A stretch of 64,000 nt of DNA, from NCBI RefSeq assembly GCF_020171655.1, contig NZ_JAIVAC010000001.1, positions 1,736,001-1,800,000 of the forward strand, given 5' to 3'. The position numbers and the translations under genes were made by a program. Below the pieces are notes generated by a model, which did not search any database, was not told where the DNA came from, and was given only the letters and a program-made list of their open reading frames with translations. The stretch is from Exiguobacterium aestuarii (GTDB taxonomy: Bacteria > Bacillota > Bacilli > Exiguobacteriales > Exiguobacteriaceae). This document shows positions 8,318 through 16,191 of the stretch, piece after piece (positions within the stretch are counted from its first letter, which is position 1; each line of letters opens with the position of its first letter).

Positions 8318-8959
8318 ATGCCACGCTGGCTGAAAATCACTTTGTTCTTACTCGTGTTCGGCACGTTGTTCTATATCACCCATTTCCACTATGAGTTGCG
8401 TCCGTCTGACATTCGGGACATCGTCTTGTCATTTGGATTTTGGGGGCCATTATTCTTTATATTCCTTTACGCCATCGGTCCGGTCGCATTTTTACCGACT
8501 TCCGTGCTGTCACTTGGAGCCGGTCTCGCGTTCGGCGTATGGCCAGGGGTCCTCTATATCATCATCGGAGCGACCGCCGCCGCGACGACCGGTTACGTCA
8601 TGGGACGCTTCTTCGGACGCTCGGTCGTCAATGTCGACCGCTATCCGTGGTCAGAGAAGCTGTTCACTCAGATGGAGCGCCGCGGCTTCTTATATGTGTT
8701 CGTCTTACGACTCATCCCGCTCGTCAGTTTCGACTTGCTCAGTTACGCCGGAGGGATCTCGCGCGTCCGTTTCCGTGCGTTCGTCCCGGCGACCGTGCTC
8801 GGCATGATTCCAGGAACGTTTGCCTACAGCTTCCTCGGGGCGAGCCTCGCGTCAGGTAGCGTCACGACGATTTTCATCGCCGCACTCGTCTTCGTCGGAT
8901 TGATTGTCATCACATATATCTTCCGTGAGCCCGTCAAGAAATGGCTTGGGTTAAATTGA
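8318..8959 (+). CDS. TVP38/TMEM64 (DedA-like) membrane protein
   Basis: 213-aa inner-membrane protein of the TVP38/TMEM64 SNARE-associated (DedA-like) family. After an N-terminal TM helix it shows the re-entrant-loop signatures FLPTSVLSLGAGLAFGVWPG and FVLRLIPLVSFDLLSYAGG, followed by two more hydrophobic segments (about five to six in all). Family members are proposed lipid scramblases or undecaprenyl-phosphate flippases, but this one is not assigned. I place the start at ATG 8318 behind AAAAGGAGGG rather than at an upstream GTG (8273) without a ribosome site. Confidence 0.87.
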   Translation: MPRWLKITLFLLVFGTLFYITHFHYELRPSDIRDIVLSFGFWGPLFFIFLYAIGPVAFLPTSVLSLGAGLAFGVWPGVLYIIIGATAAATTGYVMGRFFGRSVVNVDRYPWSEKLFTQMERRGFLYVFVLRLIPLVSFDLLSYAGGISRVRFRAFVPATVLGMIPGTFAYSFLGASLASGSVTTIFIAALVFVGLIVITYIFREPVKKWLGLN

Positions 8960-9068
8960 GAAATCGATTTTCCTTCCTCACAAAAAGGCGTTTGAATCCC
9001 TAAACCCTAATCCTGTAAATTATATGTGGGAATAATATCCACATTATTAATTGAAGGAGAATCGATTC

Positions 9069-9794
9069 GTGCTAAAAAAATCAATCGTCTGTTTGGTCAC
9101 TGTATTCCTTTTGTTCATTTCCTCTGTTCCGGCTTCCGCAAGCGAGCTCCATCCTCGTTATAATAAAGGTGAGATGGTCTATCTAACGTTCGATGATGGA
9201 CCGAATCAGTACACACCTAAATTGCTAGACGTCCTAAAACGCTACAACGTGAAGGCGACATTCTTTATTCTTGGAAAGAAAATCAAAGGAAATGAAGCCA
9301 TTCTTCAACGGATTGTTGACGAAGGACATACCATCGGACTACATAGCATGACCCACGACAAAAAGACTTTTTATCATTCGCCGAAAACGGCAGTCAACGA
9401 GATGAAACAGGTTCAACAGTTAATTTTTGATATTACCGGTGTGAAGTCGACAACGATTCGTGTCCCTTACGGAAGTGTGCCACATATGACAAAAGCACAT
9501 CGCCAGGCGATGGAGAAGGCCGGCTTCCGCATGTGGGACTGGAACGTTGATACGCTCGACTGGAAATACAAAAAGGACCAGAACGTGATGCGCTATCAAA
9601 CCATCAAGCAAGTGCGTGCCCATCGTTCTTACTATCAGGCATCGATTATCTTAATGCACGATCACTCCACTTCCCCAGAATCTCTCTCCTATATGTTGAG
9701 ACACTTAACGCGTGAGAAGTTTGTATTTTTGACGACAGACCAGGCAAAGGAACCGTATCATTTCTACAAAAAATGGTATGGAAAATCACATTGA
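9069..9794 (+). CDS. Secreted polysaccharide deacetylase (NodB domain)
   Basis: 241-aa exported carbohydrate esterase 4 that probably removes N-acetyl groups from peptidoglycan or another surface glycan. A signal peptide (about 1-27) is followed by the full NodB motif set: TFDDGP with the metal-binding aspartates, HSMTH with the two metal histidines, RVPYGS, DWNVDTLDW, and LMHDH with the catalytic histidine. The start is GTG 9069, eight bases after GAAGGAGA; an upstream TTG at 9051 would place the ribosome site inside the coding region. Only the NodB domain is present, with no wall-binding repeats. A dyad TGTGG...CCACA at about 9026-9044 lies in the promoter region. Confidence 0.9.
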   Translation: MLKKSIVCLVTVFLLFISSVPASASELHPRYNKGEMVYLTFDDGPNQYTPKLLDVLKRYNVKATFFILGKKIKGNEAILQRIVDEGHTIGLHSMTHDKKTFYHSPKTAVNEMKQVQQLIFDITGVKSTTIRVPYGSVPHMTKAHRQAMEKAGFRMWDWNVDTLDWKYKKDQNVMRYQTIKQVRAHRSYYQASIILMHDHSTSPESLSYMLRHLTREKFVFLTTDQAKEPYHFYKKWYGKSH

Positions 9795-9806
9795 ACGCAT
9801 GAACTG

Positions 9807-9827
9807 GAGCCTCGCGCTCTTTTTTTG
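9807..9827 (+). terminator. Weak terminator after the deacetylase gene
   Basis: Short arms GAGC and GCTC around CTCGC, followed by seven T. The stem is short but the T-run is clear. Confidence 0.5.
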
Positions 9828-9849
9828 TGCGTCGAATATGCATTTTCAA

Positions 9850-9876
9850 TAAACTTCTGGGACATCCGTCCGATAT
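9850..9876 (+). promoter_or_regulatory. Sigma-D-type promoter of the chemoreceptor gene
   Basis: TAAA (9850-9853), 15 bases, then TCCGATAT (9869-9876). The Bacillus sigma-D consensus is TAAA-N15-GCCGATAT, so only one base differs. It sits about 45 bases before the chemoreceptor start, as expected for motility genes. Confidence 0.8.
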
Positions 9877-9921
9877 GTATAGAGCCACAACAAATGAACA
9901 CGAGAATGTGAGGAAAGAAAC

Positions 9922-11454
9922 ATGAGTTTGATGAAAAGAAACCAGTTGATGTTGTTGACGACGTTATTGATTGTGATGACGTCGGTTGTCGTCCATTTGC
10001 TTCACCGTTTTACGGAATTTGCCTACACGTATACGATTTTACGAAACGGCGCGGATGGCTATGTGTACTCGAGTGTGACATGGGTTCTCTTCGCACTCCC
10101 ACTCGTCTTCCTCGGGATGATGCTCGTCAGCCTGAAGCGAGAAAGCAAGATGTTCTCATATTGGATGATGCTGACGCTCACCTTTGCGAGCATCTCGACG
10201 GTCGCCGGTGGACAAGGACTCGTCGAGTATCACTTCTCCATCTTTGTCGTCTTGGCCATCCTGTCGTTCATGCGTCGCATCGACTTGATTTTGTATAGTG
10301 CCGCCATCTTTGCGGTACAGCATTTAGCAGGATATTTTTTATTCCCTGCGCTCATTTGCGGAACGAGTGATTATCCGTTCAGCTTGTTGCTCGTCCACGC
10401 CGTGTACTTGATTCTGCTCAGCGCCGTACTCGTCGTTCAGATTCATTTCCGAAACAAGGAAACGGAACGTGCCGAGGCGCATGAACAAGAGACGCGACAG
10501 TTATTGCAACAAGCGATTCATGACGTCAGCTCCCTCGTTCAGTCCTTGAATAGTCACGCGGAAGAACTCGAATCGGCTGCGAATCAGTCGCTCGAATCCG
10601 GGGAACAAATCGCCATCACGGTCGACCCAATCGTCGCGCACGCTTCGTCTCAACAAGCTTCGATGGTACAAGGAGCGGATGAGATCCAATCGATTCGTTC
10701 GCTGACGGCACTTATCCAAGAACGAATGGCGCAAACGGCAGCGGCTTCGTCCCGTATCGCCAAAGACGCCCTCTCCGGAAATACGGATATGCGCCTCATG
10801 GAAGAAAAAGTGCATGAAATCATCACGGAGTCCGAGCAACTTGAGCAAATCGTCGCGACGATGACGAATCGTTCGTCTGAAATCCAAGGCATCTTGCAGC
10901 AAGTCGGCTCAATCAGTGAACAGACGAACATGCTCGCCTTGAACGCATCGATTGAAGCGGCCCGCGCTGGAGAAGCTGGTCGTGGATTCGCCGTCGTCGC
11001 CTCTGAAGTCGGGAAGCTTGCCGTCCAGTCTCGAGAATACGCATCAGAAATGACGCGCGTCCTCGGTGGATTGATGGAAGATACGACGGTCGTCTCGAAG
11101 TCAGCTCACCTCTTCAAACAAGCGACTGAAAACTGTCAAACGGTCACAAACGACGTGACGGCTGTCTTCGGTCGTCTCACGGAAGACGTATCGGAAATCG
11201 ACGCACAAATCGCCTCAATCCAAGAGACGAGACAACTCGTGACGACACAGATGGAGACACTCGAGACACGCCTCGAATCGACGAAACATGCTTCAAGTGA
11301 ACTGCAACAACAGATTTACCACGTGGCTGCCGCAACGGAAGAACAGGTAGCTGTCCAAAAAGAACTCAGTTCCATGTCGGACCGCCTCGCCGTCACGGCG
11401 AACGCACTTGAAGATGTGACGACCCAACTCGAAGATCACGCATCCCGCGCCTAA
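9922..11454 (+). CDS. Methyl-accepting chemotaxis protein, integral-membrane sensor
   Basis: 510-aa chemoreceptor. The first roughly 185 residues form about six transmembrane helices with only short loops, so there is no large extracellular ligand domain; it probably senses a membrane-soluble cue or membrane state. A coiled-coil signalling region follows with the hairpin tip [29 protein letters not shown], which binds CheW and CheA. There is no HAMP domain. The ribosome site is GAGGAAAG. A sigma-D-type promoter upstream and a strong hairpin downstream make it a single-gene unit co-regulated with flagella. Confidence 0.92.
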   Translation: MSLMKRNQLMLLTTLLIVMTSVVVHLLHRFTEFAYTYTILRNGADGYVYSSVTWVLFALPLVFLGMMLVSLKRESKMFSYWMMLTLTFASISTVAGGQGLVEYHFSIFVVLAILSFMRRIDLILYSAAIFAVQHLAGYFLFPALICGTSDYPFSLLLVHAVYLILLSAVLVVQIHFRNKETERAEAHEQETRQLLQQAIHDVSSLVQSLNSHAEELESAANQSLESGEQIAITVDPIVAHASSQQASMVQGADEIQSIRSLTALIQERMAQTAAASSRIAKDALSGNTDMRLMEEKVHEIITESEQLEQIVATMTNRSSEIQGILQQVGSISEQTNMLALNASIEAARAGEAGRGFAVVASEVGKLAVQSREYASEMTRVLGGLMEDTTVVSKSAHLFKQATENCQTVTNDVTAVFGRLTEDVSEIDAQIASIQETRQLVTTQMETLETRLESTKHASSELQQQIYHVAAATEEQVAVQKELSSMSDRLAVTANALEDVTTQLEDHASRA

Positions 11455-11460
11455 CACAAA

Positions 11461-11486
11461 TGCCCCCGACCGGTTGGTCGGGGGCA
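11461..11486. terminator. Strong hairpin between convergent genes
   Basis: Perfect arms TGCCCCCGACC and GGTCGGGGGCA between the converging chemoreceptor and SDR genes. There is no long T-run on either side, but the stem is very stable and probably ends transcripts from both directions. Confidence 0.7.
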
Positions 11487-11492
11487 CATTGT

Positions 11493-12350
11493 TTATCGGT
11501 CAAGCAATTGACGAATTCCTTCTTGTAATGGTGTGACCGGACGTCCGAGAACCGGTTCAAAGTCGCTCTCGTGAATCTCAAGCGTTCCTTGACGGATGCT
11601 TCGCTGGATGCCGGCGAGAAGTGCGACCACGTCATCAGGCATCCCTGCCCCGCGCATCGTCTCTTCATATGCCTCAAGGTTCAGCTCTTGCATCATGACG
11701 TCACGTCCTAATACCTCGCTGAGTGCATCGACTAAATCTTTTTGCGTATGGAGCGGTCCTGACAATTCATATACCGCACTCTCTTGCTGTTCTTTCAACA
11801 GGACATTCGCCGCCGCTTCCGCATAGTCTTGTTGAAGCGCCCAGCCGACTTTTCCGTCCCGAGCCGCCGTGATCCACGGTGCCCCGTCAACGACTGCTTG
11901 CATGCTCGGCAATTCATTCTCTAAGTACCAATTGTTCCGTAAGAACGCATATGGAATCCCCGATTCCACGATTGCTTCTTCTGTGACGACGTGTGGAGGC
12001 GCCATCAAGTTCTCACTGTCTGTCGCATCGGCAAGACTCGTATAGGCGATGAAGGAGACATCTGCCCGTTTTGCCGCCTCGACCGCGTTCGTATGTTGAC
12101 GAATCCGCGTGTCGTTATCGCCATCTGCCGAGATGATCAACAGACGCTCGACACCTTTAAACGCTTCATCGAGTGTGTCCGGTTGATCAAAATCTCCATG
12201 ACGTACATCAACCCCACGTTCTTTCAGCGATGCTGCCTTCTCCGGATTTCGTACGCTGACAGCTAGGTCACTCGCATCGATGGACTTGAGTAACTCCTCT
12301 ACAATTTTCGACCCTAATTTACCGGTAGCCCCGGTGACTAAGTACTTCAT
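11493..12350 (-). CDS. NAD(P)H-binding SDR of the QorB/YtfG (NmrA-like) type
   Basis: 285-aa atypical short-chain dehydrogenase. The N-terminal nucleotide-binding motif is TGATGKLG (residues 7-14). IAYTSLADA and the AFLRNNWYLEN stretch are typical of quinone reductase QorB/YtfG and azoreductase-like NmrA proteins. It probably reduces quinones or reactive electrophiles with NADPH. It is transcribed divergently from an Rrf2-type regulator with overlapping promoters and two operator-like inverted repeats. The pair recalls ywnA-ywnB of B. subtilis and suggests a redox or electrophile response. Confidence 0.85.
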   Translation of the reverse strand: MKYLVTGATGKLGSKIVEELLKSIDASDLAVSVRNPEKAASLKERGVDVRHGDFDQPDTLDEAFKGVERLLIISADGDNDTRIRQHTNAVEAAKRADVSFIAYTSLADATDSENLMAPPHVVTEEAIVESGIPYAFLRNNWYLENELPSMQAVVDGAPWITAARDGKVGWALQQDYAEAAANVLLKEQQESAVYELSGPLHTQKDLVDALSEVLGRDVMMQELNLEAYEETMRGAGMPDDVVALLAGIQRSIRQGTLEIHESDFEPVLGRPVTPLQEGIRQLLDR

Positions 12351-12382
12351 TTTTGATTTCCTCCCCTATGCTGTAATCGAAT

Positions 12383-12473
12383 CAGTTACATGTAATCATG
12401 ATAGTTACAGGTAACTGATTTGTCAATTATTCTTTCCCTGTTATACTAAACATGTAACAAAGTTGTTTACATG
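12383..12473. promoter_or_regulatory. Overlapping divergent promoters with two inverted repeats (SDR / Rrf2)
   Basis: Plus strand toward rrf2: TTGTCA (12420-12425), 16 bases, TATACT (12442-12447). Minus strand toward the SDR: TTGACA (12426-12421), 17 bases, TATCAT (12403-12398). The two -35 hexamers are practically the same bases. Inverted repeat 1 has arms CAGTTACATGTAA (12383-12395) and TTACAGGTAACTG (12405-12417) and covers the SDR promoter. Inverted repeat 2 has arms CATGTAACAA (12451-12460) and TTGTTTACATG (12463-12473) and lies just downstream of the rrf2 -10. Both contain the half-site CATGTAA or a close variant. Confidence 0.75.
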
Positions 12474-12496
12474 CATGAATAGAAAGGGAGAAATTT

Positions 12497-12925
12497 ATGA
12501 CGATCAGTAGTCGATTTTCAGTGGCCATCCACATGCTGACTCTTGTCGCACTTTCACCGCCAGAAGTCATCTCGTCTGATTTTTTAGCGCGGAGCGTAAA
12601 TACAAACCCTGCCCTCATTCGAAAAATTATGGCTATGTTGAAGAAGGCTGAATTGATTCAGGTCAAACCTGGTGTTGCTGGTGCGACCCTTACAAAATCA
12701 TTAACCGAAATCTCACTTCTCGAAATTTATCAAGCAGTTGCCGTTGTTGAACCGAATGAATTGTTTGGAATTCATGACCAGCCAAATCCCGCTTGCCCAA
12801 TCGGCCGAAATATTCAAGCGACAATAGAGCCTATTTTTATTACGGCTCAATCCGCAATGGAACGTGTACTCGAACAGATTATGCTTTCAGACGTTGTGAA
12901 AGATATTGAGCAACTAACAAATTGA
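12497..12925 (+). CDS. Rrf2-family transcriptional regulator (YwnA-like)
   Basis: 142-aa winged-helix dimeric regulator. The recognition helix region ARSVNTNPALIRKIMAMLKKAELI and the wing VKPGVAGATL are standard Rrf2. The C-terminal part has only one central cysteine, in QPNPACPIGRN, instead of the three-cysteine iron-sulfur motif of IscR or NsrR. Redox sensing through a lone thiol, as proposed for YwnA-like proteins, is therefore more likely than cluster binding. It probably represses itself and the divergent SDR through the repeats at 12383-12473. The ribosome site is AAAGGGAG. Its base composition looks more AT-rich than that of its neighbours. Confidence 0.87.
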   Translation: MTISSRFSVAIHMLTLVALSPPEVISSDFLARSVNTNPALIRKIMAMLKKAELIQVKPGVAGATLTKSLTEISLLEIYQAVAVVEPNELFGIHDQPNPACPIGRNIQATIEPIFITAQSAMERVLEQIMLSDVVKDIEQLTN

Positions 12926-12940
12926 AAGATGTACTTCATG

Positions 12941-12969
12941 AAATCACTTTTTAAAAGAGTGATTTTTTT
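12941..12969 (+). terminator. Terminator after the Rrf2 gene
   Basis: Arms AAATCACT and AGTGATTT followed by a T-run. Confidence 0.82.
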
Positions 12970-12981
12970 CATTGTCCCTTC

Positions 12982-13036
12982 TTGACTTTAAGTTCATATG
13001 AACCTATATTATCAATATAGAAGTTCAAATGAACTT
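12982..13036 (+). promoter_or_regulatory. terC promoter with paired palindromic operators
   Basis: TTGACT (12982-12987), 17 bases, TATATT (13005-13010). GTTCATATGAAC (12992-13003), a perfect 12-mer palindrome, fills the spacer. AAGTTCAAATGAACTT (13021-13036), a near-copy, lies at about +5 to +20 and ends at the ribosome site. CTATATT-ATC-AATATAG (13004-13020) forms a further dyad between them. The repressor is not recognised and is not encoded next door. Confidence 0.75.
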
Positions 13037-13053
13037 AAAAGGAGGAATTGTTG

Positions 13054-13971
13054 TTGACCCTACTCATCGGGTTTTTACTCATCGTCATCTTGATGCTCGC
13101 ACTTGACCTCGGGGTGTTCCACCGCAAGGCTCACGAAGTTTCGCTTCGCGAGGCATGGACATGGACGTTCGTCTGGATCGGAATTGCCATCGTATTCGGG
13201 GGCTGGTTGTTCTATACGCAAGGTAGTACGGCGGCGACGGAATATGCGAGCGTGTACTTCATCGAGAAGGCACTCGCCATTGATAACGTCTTCGTCTTCT
13301 CCCTTGTCTTCGCTTATTTCGCCATCCCGCTCAAGTATCAGCACAAAGTGTTGTTCTGGGGGATTCTCGGCGCCATTTTCTTCCGCGCCGTCTTCATTGT
13401 CGCTGGGGTATCGCTGTTAGAAAACTTCGGTTGGGTGTATTACGTGTTCGGGGCATTCCTCGTCTATACAGGTTGGATGATGTACAAGAATATCGGAAAA
13501 GACGAGTCACTTGAAGAGAACAAGACGATTCGTTGGCTCGAGCGACGTCTTCCGATCACGCAAGACATTTCATCTGGGAAGTTCACAAAACGCATTAACG
13601 GGAAGTTGTTCTTCACCCCCCTCTTCATCGCGCTCATCTTTATCGAATTGTCGGATATCGTCTTCGCCGTCGATTCGGTCGCCGCGAGCTTCGCGTATTC
13701 GCGTGACCCGTATATCATCTTCTATGCGAACATCATGGCGATACTCGGACTCCGTAGTCTCTACTTCGTCCTCGCCAACTTGATCGACCGCTTCTATTAC
13801 TTGAAACATGGCCTCAGTTTCATGCTCGTCTTCATCGGGGCGAAGATGATTTTAGGTGATGTGTACAAGATGCCGATTTGGATGTCACTCGGGACAATTG
13901 TTCTCGTCATCTTGATAAGCGTCCTCTATAGTTTCTACAAAACGAAACCTAGTTCGTCCAAACACGTATAA
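13054..13971 (+). CDS. TerC-family integral membrane protein
   Basis: Polytopic TerC-family protein (about 305 aa), probably an exporter of manganese or another cation; Bacillus homologues support Mn loading of exoenzymes and Mn efflux. Seven or more hydrophobic helices carry the acidic family signatures ALDLGVFHRKAHEVS, EKALAIDNVFVFSLVF, and ELSDIVFAVDSVAA with the conserved acidic residues in the membrane. Three TTG codons (13048, 13051, 13054) follow AAAAGGAGG. I choose 13054 because its eight-base spacing is best; the other two add one or two residues. Expression is probably controlled by the two palindromes in its promoter; no yybP-ykoY riboswitch was seen. Confidence 0.88.
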   Translation: MTLLIGFLLIVILMLALDLGVFHRKAHEVSLREAWTWTFVWIGIAIVFGGWLFYTQGSTAATEYASVYFIEKALAIDNVFVFSLVFAYFAIPLKYQHKVLFWGILGAIFFRAVFIVAGVSLLENFGWVYYVFGAFLVYTGWMMYKNIGKDESLEENKTIRWLERRLPITQDISSGKFTKRINGKLFFTPLFIALIFIELSDIVFAVDSVAASFAYSRDPYIIFYANIMAILGLRSLYFVLANLIDRFYYLKHGLSFMLVFIGAKMILGDVYKMPIWMSLGTIVLVILISVLYSFYKTKPSSSKHV

Positions 13972-14058
13972 TGAATCAATCGGTCCATTTCGTCGGTGTT
14001 CTTTCTTTGAAAATCGGGTAATCATTGAGGTGCACAACTACAGAAAAGGGGATTCATT

Positions 14059-14220
14059 ATGTTTGATCGGATTGGCCTCATGAGTATCGGTCTCGTCTTT
14101 GGGATCATCCTCATGTTACTCTTCAATACCTTATTCGGATTAGTGTTCGGTGTCGTCCTTGGTGTCAGCCTCATCGCTGCCAACCAACTCGGACGAAACA
14201 AACGAACAACGATCCACTAA
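14059..14220 (+). CDS. Small two-helix membrane protein, 53 aa
   Basis: Short gene with ATG 14059 behind AAAAGGGGA, coding MFDRIGLMSIGLVFG, two adjacent hydrophobic segments (about residues 7-22 and 24-42), and a basic tail (RNKRTT). It is not recognised as a named family. Coding is supported by the ribosome site, good codon use and a strong terminator right after the stop. Upstream, GGGTAA at 14016-14021 resembles a sigma-B -10, but the -35 is poor. Confidence 0.65.
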   Translation: MFDRIGLMSIGLVFGIILMLLFNTLFGLVFGVVLGVSLIAANQLGRNKRTTIH

Positions 14221-14223
14221 CCA

Positions 14224-14263
14224 AAAAGCACGCGCTCCCATTGATTGGGGAGCGCGTGCTTTT
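14224..14263. terminator. Bidirectional terminator
   Basis: Perfect arms AAAAGCACGCGCTCCC and GGGAGCGCGTGCTTTT between converging genes, with T or A runs on both sides. Confidence 0.9.
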
Positions 14264-14266
14264 GCG

Positions 14267-14983
14267 TTAAAACATCGTATACGGATTGATACTATTTGCT
14301 GGCGATGAACTGCTATACACATAGCTGTTCCGATGTACTTCGAAATGAAGGTGATTCCCGAACGAGTTGCCGGTATTCCCGACGGCTCCGATCGTCGTCC
14401 CTTTTGCGACCGTCTGTCCTTTGACGACATTGAGGCGGTCGAGGTGTGCGTACACCGTGATGTAGGTTTGCCCGTTCAACTGATGGGTCATCATGATATG
14501 GTTCCCATACGCCCCGTAATTGCGGGAGACGATGACTTGCCCAGAAGCGGCTGCAACGACCGGTGTCCCTCTCGGTGCCGCCAAGTCGATGCCGTTATGG
14601 AACGTATAACCGTATTGCCCGCTCGCCGGACCATATTTTTGCGTCAACGTCCCTTTTGTCGGAATGACCATCTTCGCTGTCGACGTCGTCGAGAGTGTCG
14701 TCACACTGTACTTCTTCACATATGTACTCGATACGTAACGGGCTGTGCCGTTGAAGTTAATTTTCGTCCATCCCCCGCTCACGCCGAGATATTTGAACGA
14801 CTGCCCCAACTTGGCACTGCCGACGATCGCATACGTCGTGCCTGGGCCCGAACGGACGTTTAAACTGTTGGTCGTGACTTTGACATAATACGTGGTCGCC
14901 GCTTCAGCAGGCGTACCAGCTGGAGTGAAGATTCCGATGGTGAGCAACACAGCACAGAGGAGGGAGAGCATCTTTCGTTTCAT
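14267..14983 (-). CDS. Secreted SH3b-M23 peptidoglycan endopeptidase
   Basis: 238-aa exported cell-wall hydrolase. A signal peptide ends near AEAA (residues 26-29). One bacterial SH3 domain follows (about 31-92; NSLNVRSGPGTTY), then an M23 zinc peptidase domain (about 112-236). Zinc ligands are His129 and Asp133 (HNGID) and His213 (HLHFEV); His180 (YAHL) and His211 complete the lysostaphin/LytM active site. It should cut peptide cross-bridges. The SH3-M23 order with a single SH3 copy is compact. The region upstream (14984-15177) is very AT-rich, and the AAAGGA site sits about 11 bases from the ATG. Confidence 0.92.
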   Translation of the reverse strand: MKRKMLSLLCAVLLTIGIFTPAGTPAEAATTYYVKVTTNSLNVRSGPGTTYAIVGSAKLGQSFKYLGVSGGWTKINFNGTARYVSSTYVKKYSVTTLSTTSTAKMVIPTKGTLTQKYGPASGQYGYTFHNGIDLAAPRGTPVVAAASGQVIVSRNYGAYGNHIMMTHQLNGQTYITVYAHLDRLNVVKGQTVAKGTTIGAVGNTGNSFGNHLHFEVHRNSYVYSSSSPANSINPYTMF

Positions 14984-15146
14984 GTTATGGTAAATCCTTT
15001 CAATTATGTATTTAAATTTTTAATTTTTATATTATCTTGATAAAAAAATTTTACCACCAAAATGAACCGACAAATATGTCATTTATATTTCAAATAAAGG
15101 AAAACAAAATATAACTTACTTCCCTTATTTTCCCTCAAAAACAAAT

Positions 15147-15172
15147 AAACACAGTCGATGATGACTGTGTTT
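15147..15172 (-). terminator. Terminator after the DUF305 gene
   Basis: Minus-strand arms AAACACAGTC and GACTGTGTTT followed by ATTTG; short tail but a perfect stem. Confidence 0.65.
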
Positions 15173-15177
15173 GTCTA

Positions 15178-15663
15178 TTATTCTTGATTCTCTTCTGCGT
15201 TCTCTTCTTCATCCTCTAATTCTTTAATCAATTGCTTCATCTCTTCGATTTCACGGCGCTGTGCCTTGATGATTTCTTCCGACAGTTCTTTGACGCGCGG
15301 GTCCTCAATTTCGGCGCGCTCACTCGTCAAGATCGCGATCGAGTGGTGCGGGATCATCGCCTTCATCCAACTGACGTCATCGACCGTCGTCTGACTACGC
15401 ACGAGCCAGAGCGAGGCACTGAAGACAAGGGCGCTGACCCCTAGGATGATAAAGTTGAGAGTTTTATTCTTATACATCCCCCACATGAAGAGAAGCATGA
15501 CGAATGCCATGACCGATCCCATGATGAGTGCCATATACAACCTCGTTTGACTAAAGAAGATATGGTTGATTTGAAAGACGTTCAAATACATGAGCCAATA
15601 CATAATAAATGTAGAGACCGCAATCATGATTCCAAATTTACCGTACGATTTCATCTCGCTCAC
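15178..15663 (-). CDS. DUF305 membrane protein
   Basis: 161-aa protein with three predicted TM helices (about 10-30, 40-61, 68-87) and a short DUF305 domain. MIPHHSIAILTSERA holds the family's HH motif, and the acidic helical tail EEIIKAQRREIEEMKQLIKELE follows. DUF305 proteins often sit with copper-handling genes and have ferritin-like helices. Here a copper module lies 3 kb away, which fits a role at the membrane in metal stress, but no activity is established. The start is ATG 15663 (MSEMKSYG). Confidence 0.85.
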   Translation of the reverse strand: MSEMKSYGKFGIMIAVSTFIMYWLMYLNVFQINHIFFSQTRLYMALIMGSVMAFVMLLFMWGMYKNKTLNFIILGVSALVFSASLWLVRSQTTVDDVSWMKAMIPHHSIAILTSERAEIEDPRVKELSEEIIKAQRREIEEMKQLIKELEDEEENAEENQE

Positions 15664-15822
15664 CCTTTCTTGTTATGCATGTAGAAATACTTTTACCTAC
15701 TTGTTCTATACTCAAACCTGCATGTTTTTTAGCTATGGCATGTTCTTGATACTTTTCACTTCTTTTTCACAAACGTCGGGTAGACTAATGAAATTGAGAT
15801 TTTGCAAGGAAGGGGAACGACA

Positions 15823-16161
15823 ATGCAAGAGCTGACGTTACGTGATGTATTGGCAACACTGGATTCTGTCTTATCTTGGTCGTATCTCGACCGTCCTGAA
15901 GAGATGGCGATTCGCGGCATCGGAACGACACCAGAAAAAATAAAAAAAATGTTTTTATATGTATGCAAACGTCCGATTAATGAACGGGGTGTCGATTTAG
16001 TGAAGGCGGCCATCCGGAACGGGGCAGTCGCCATTGTCACGGATCGCCCGATTGACGCGAGAGTGCCCGTCATTTACTGTCGAGACGTCGCACGCGCACG
16101 CGAACAACTCCAGACTCTTTTCGCCACGGAAGGAAATCACGCGAAGCACGCGGAACGATAA
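15823..16161 (+). CDS. Stand-alone Mur-ligase N-terminal-like domain
   Basis: 112-aa protein that resembles only the N-terminal UDP-binding domain of MurE/MurF (Mur ligase, PF01225 type). Compare IRGIGTTPEKIKKMFLYV with the DSRxVxPGxLFVA core, and AAIRNGAVAIVTDRP and VPVIYCRDVARAREQL with the end of that domain. The DSR-type substrate loop is replaced by GTT. The central ATPase and C-terminal domains are absent, and no remnants of them follow. ATG 15823 is chosen behind AAGGAAGGGGA. It lies 30 bases before a two-component system on the same strand, so it is probably co-transcribed. A long A-rich stretch (15937-15957) could allow slippage. The function is unknown; it could be a sensor or decoy for UDP-muramyl peptides. 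Confidence 0.7.
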   Translation: MQELTLRDVLATLDSVLSWSYLDRPEEMAIRGIGTTPEKIKKMFLYVCKRPINERGVDLVKAAIRNGAVAIVTDRPIDARVPVIYCRDVARAREQLQTLFATEGNHAKHAER

Positions 16162-16191
16162 TAATAGGAACATAGAAAGGAGGAGTACAAG

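Noticed and set aside
8998-9010. CCCTAAACCCTAA, resembling a telomere-type repeat
   Set aside because: Only two imperfect units in a promoter region of a bacterial gene; chance similarity.
12992-13036. LexA or MntR box at the terC promoter
   Set aside because: The palindrome GTTCATATGAAC fits neither CGAAC-N4-GTTCG nor the MntR consensus, so no known regulator is claimed.
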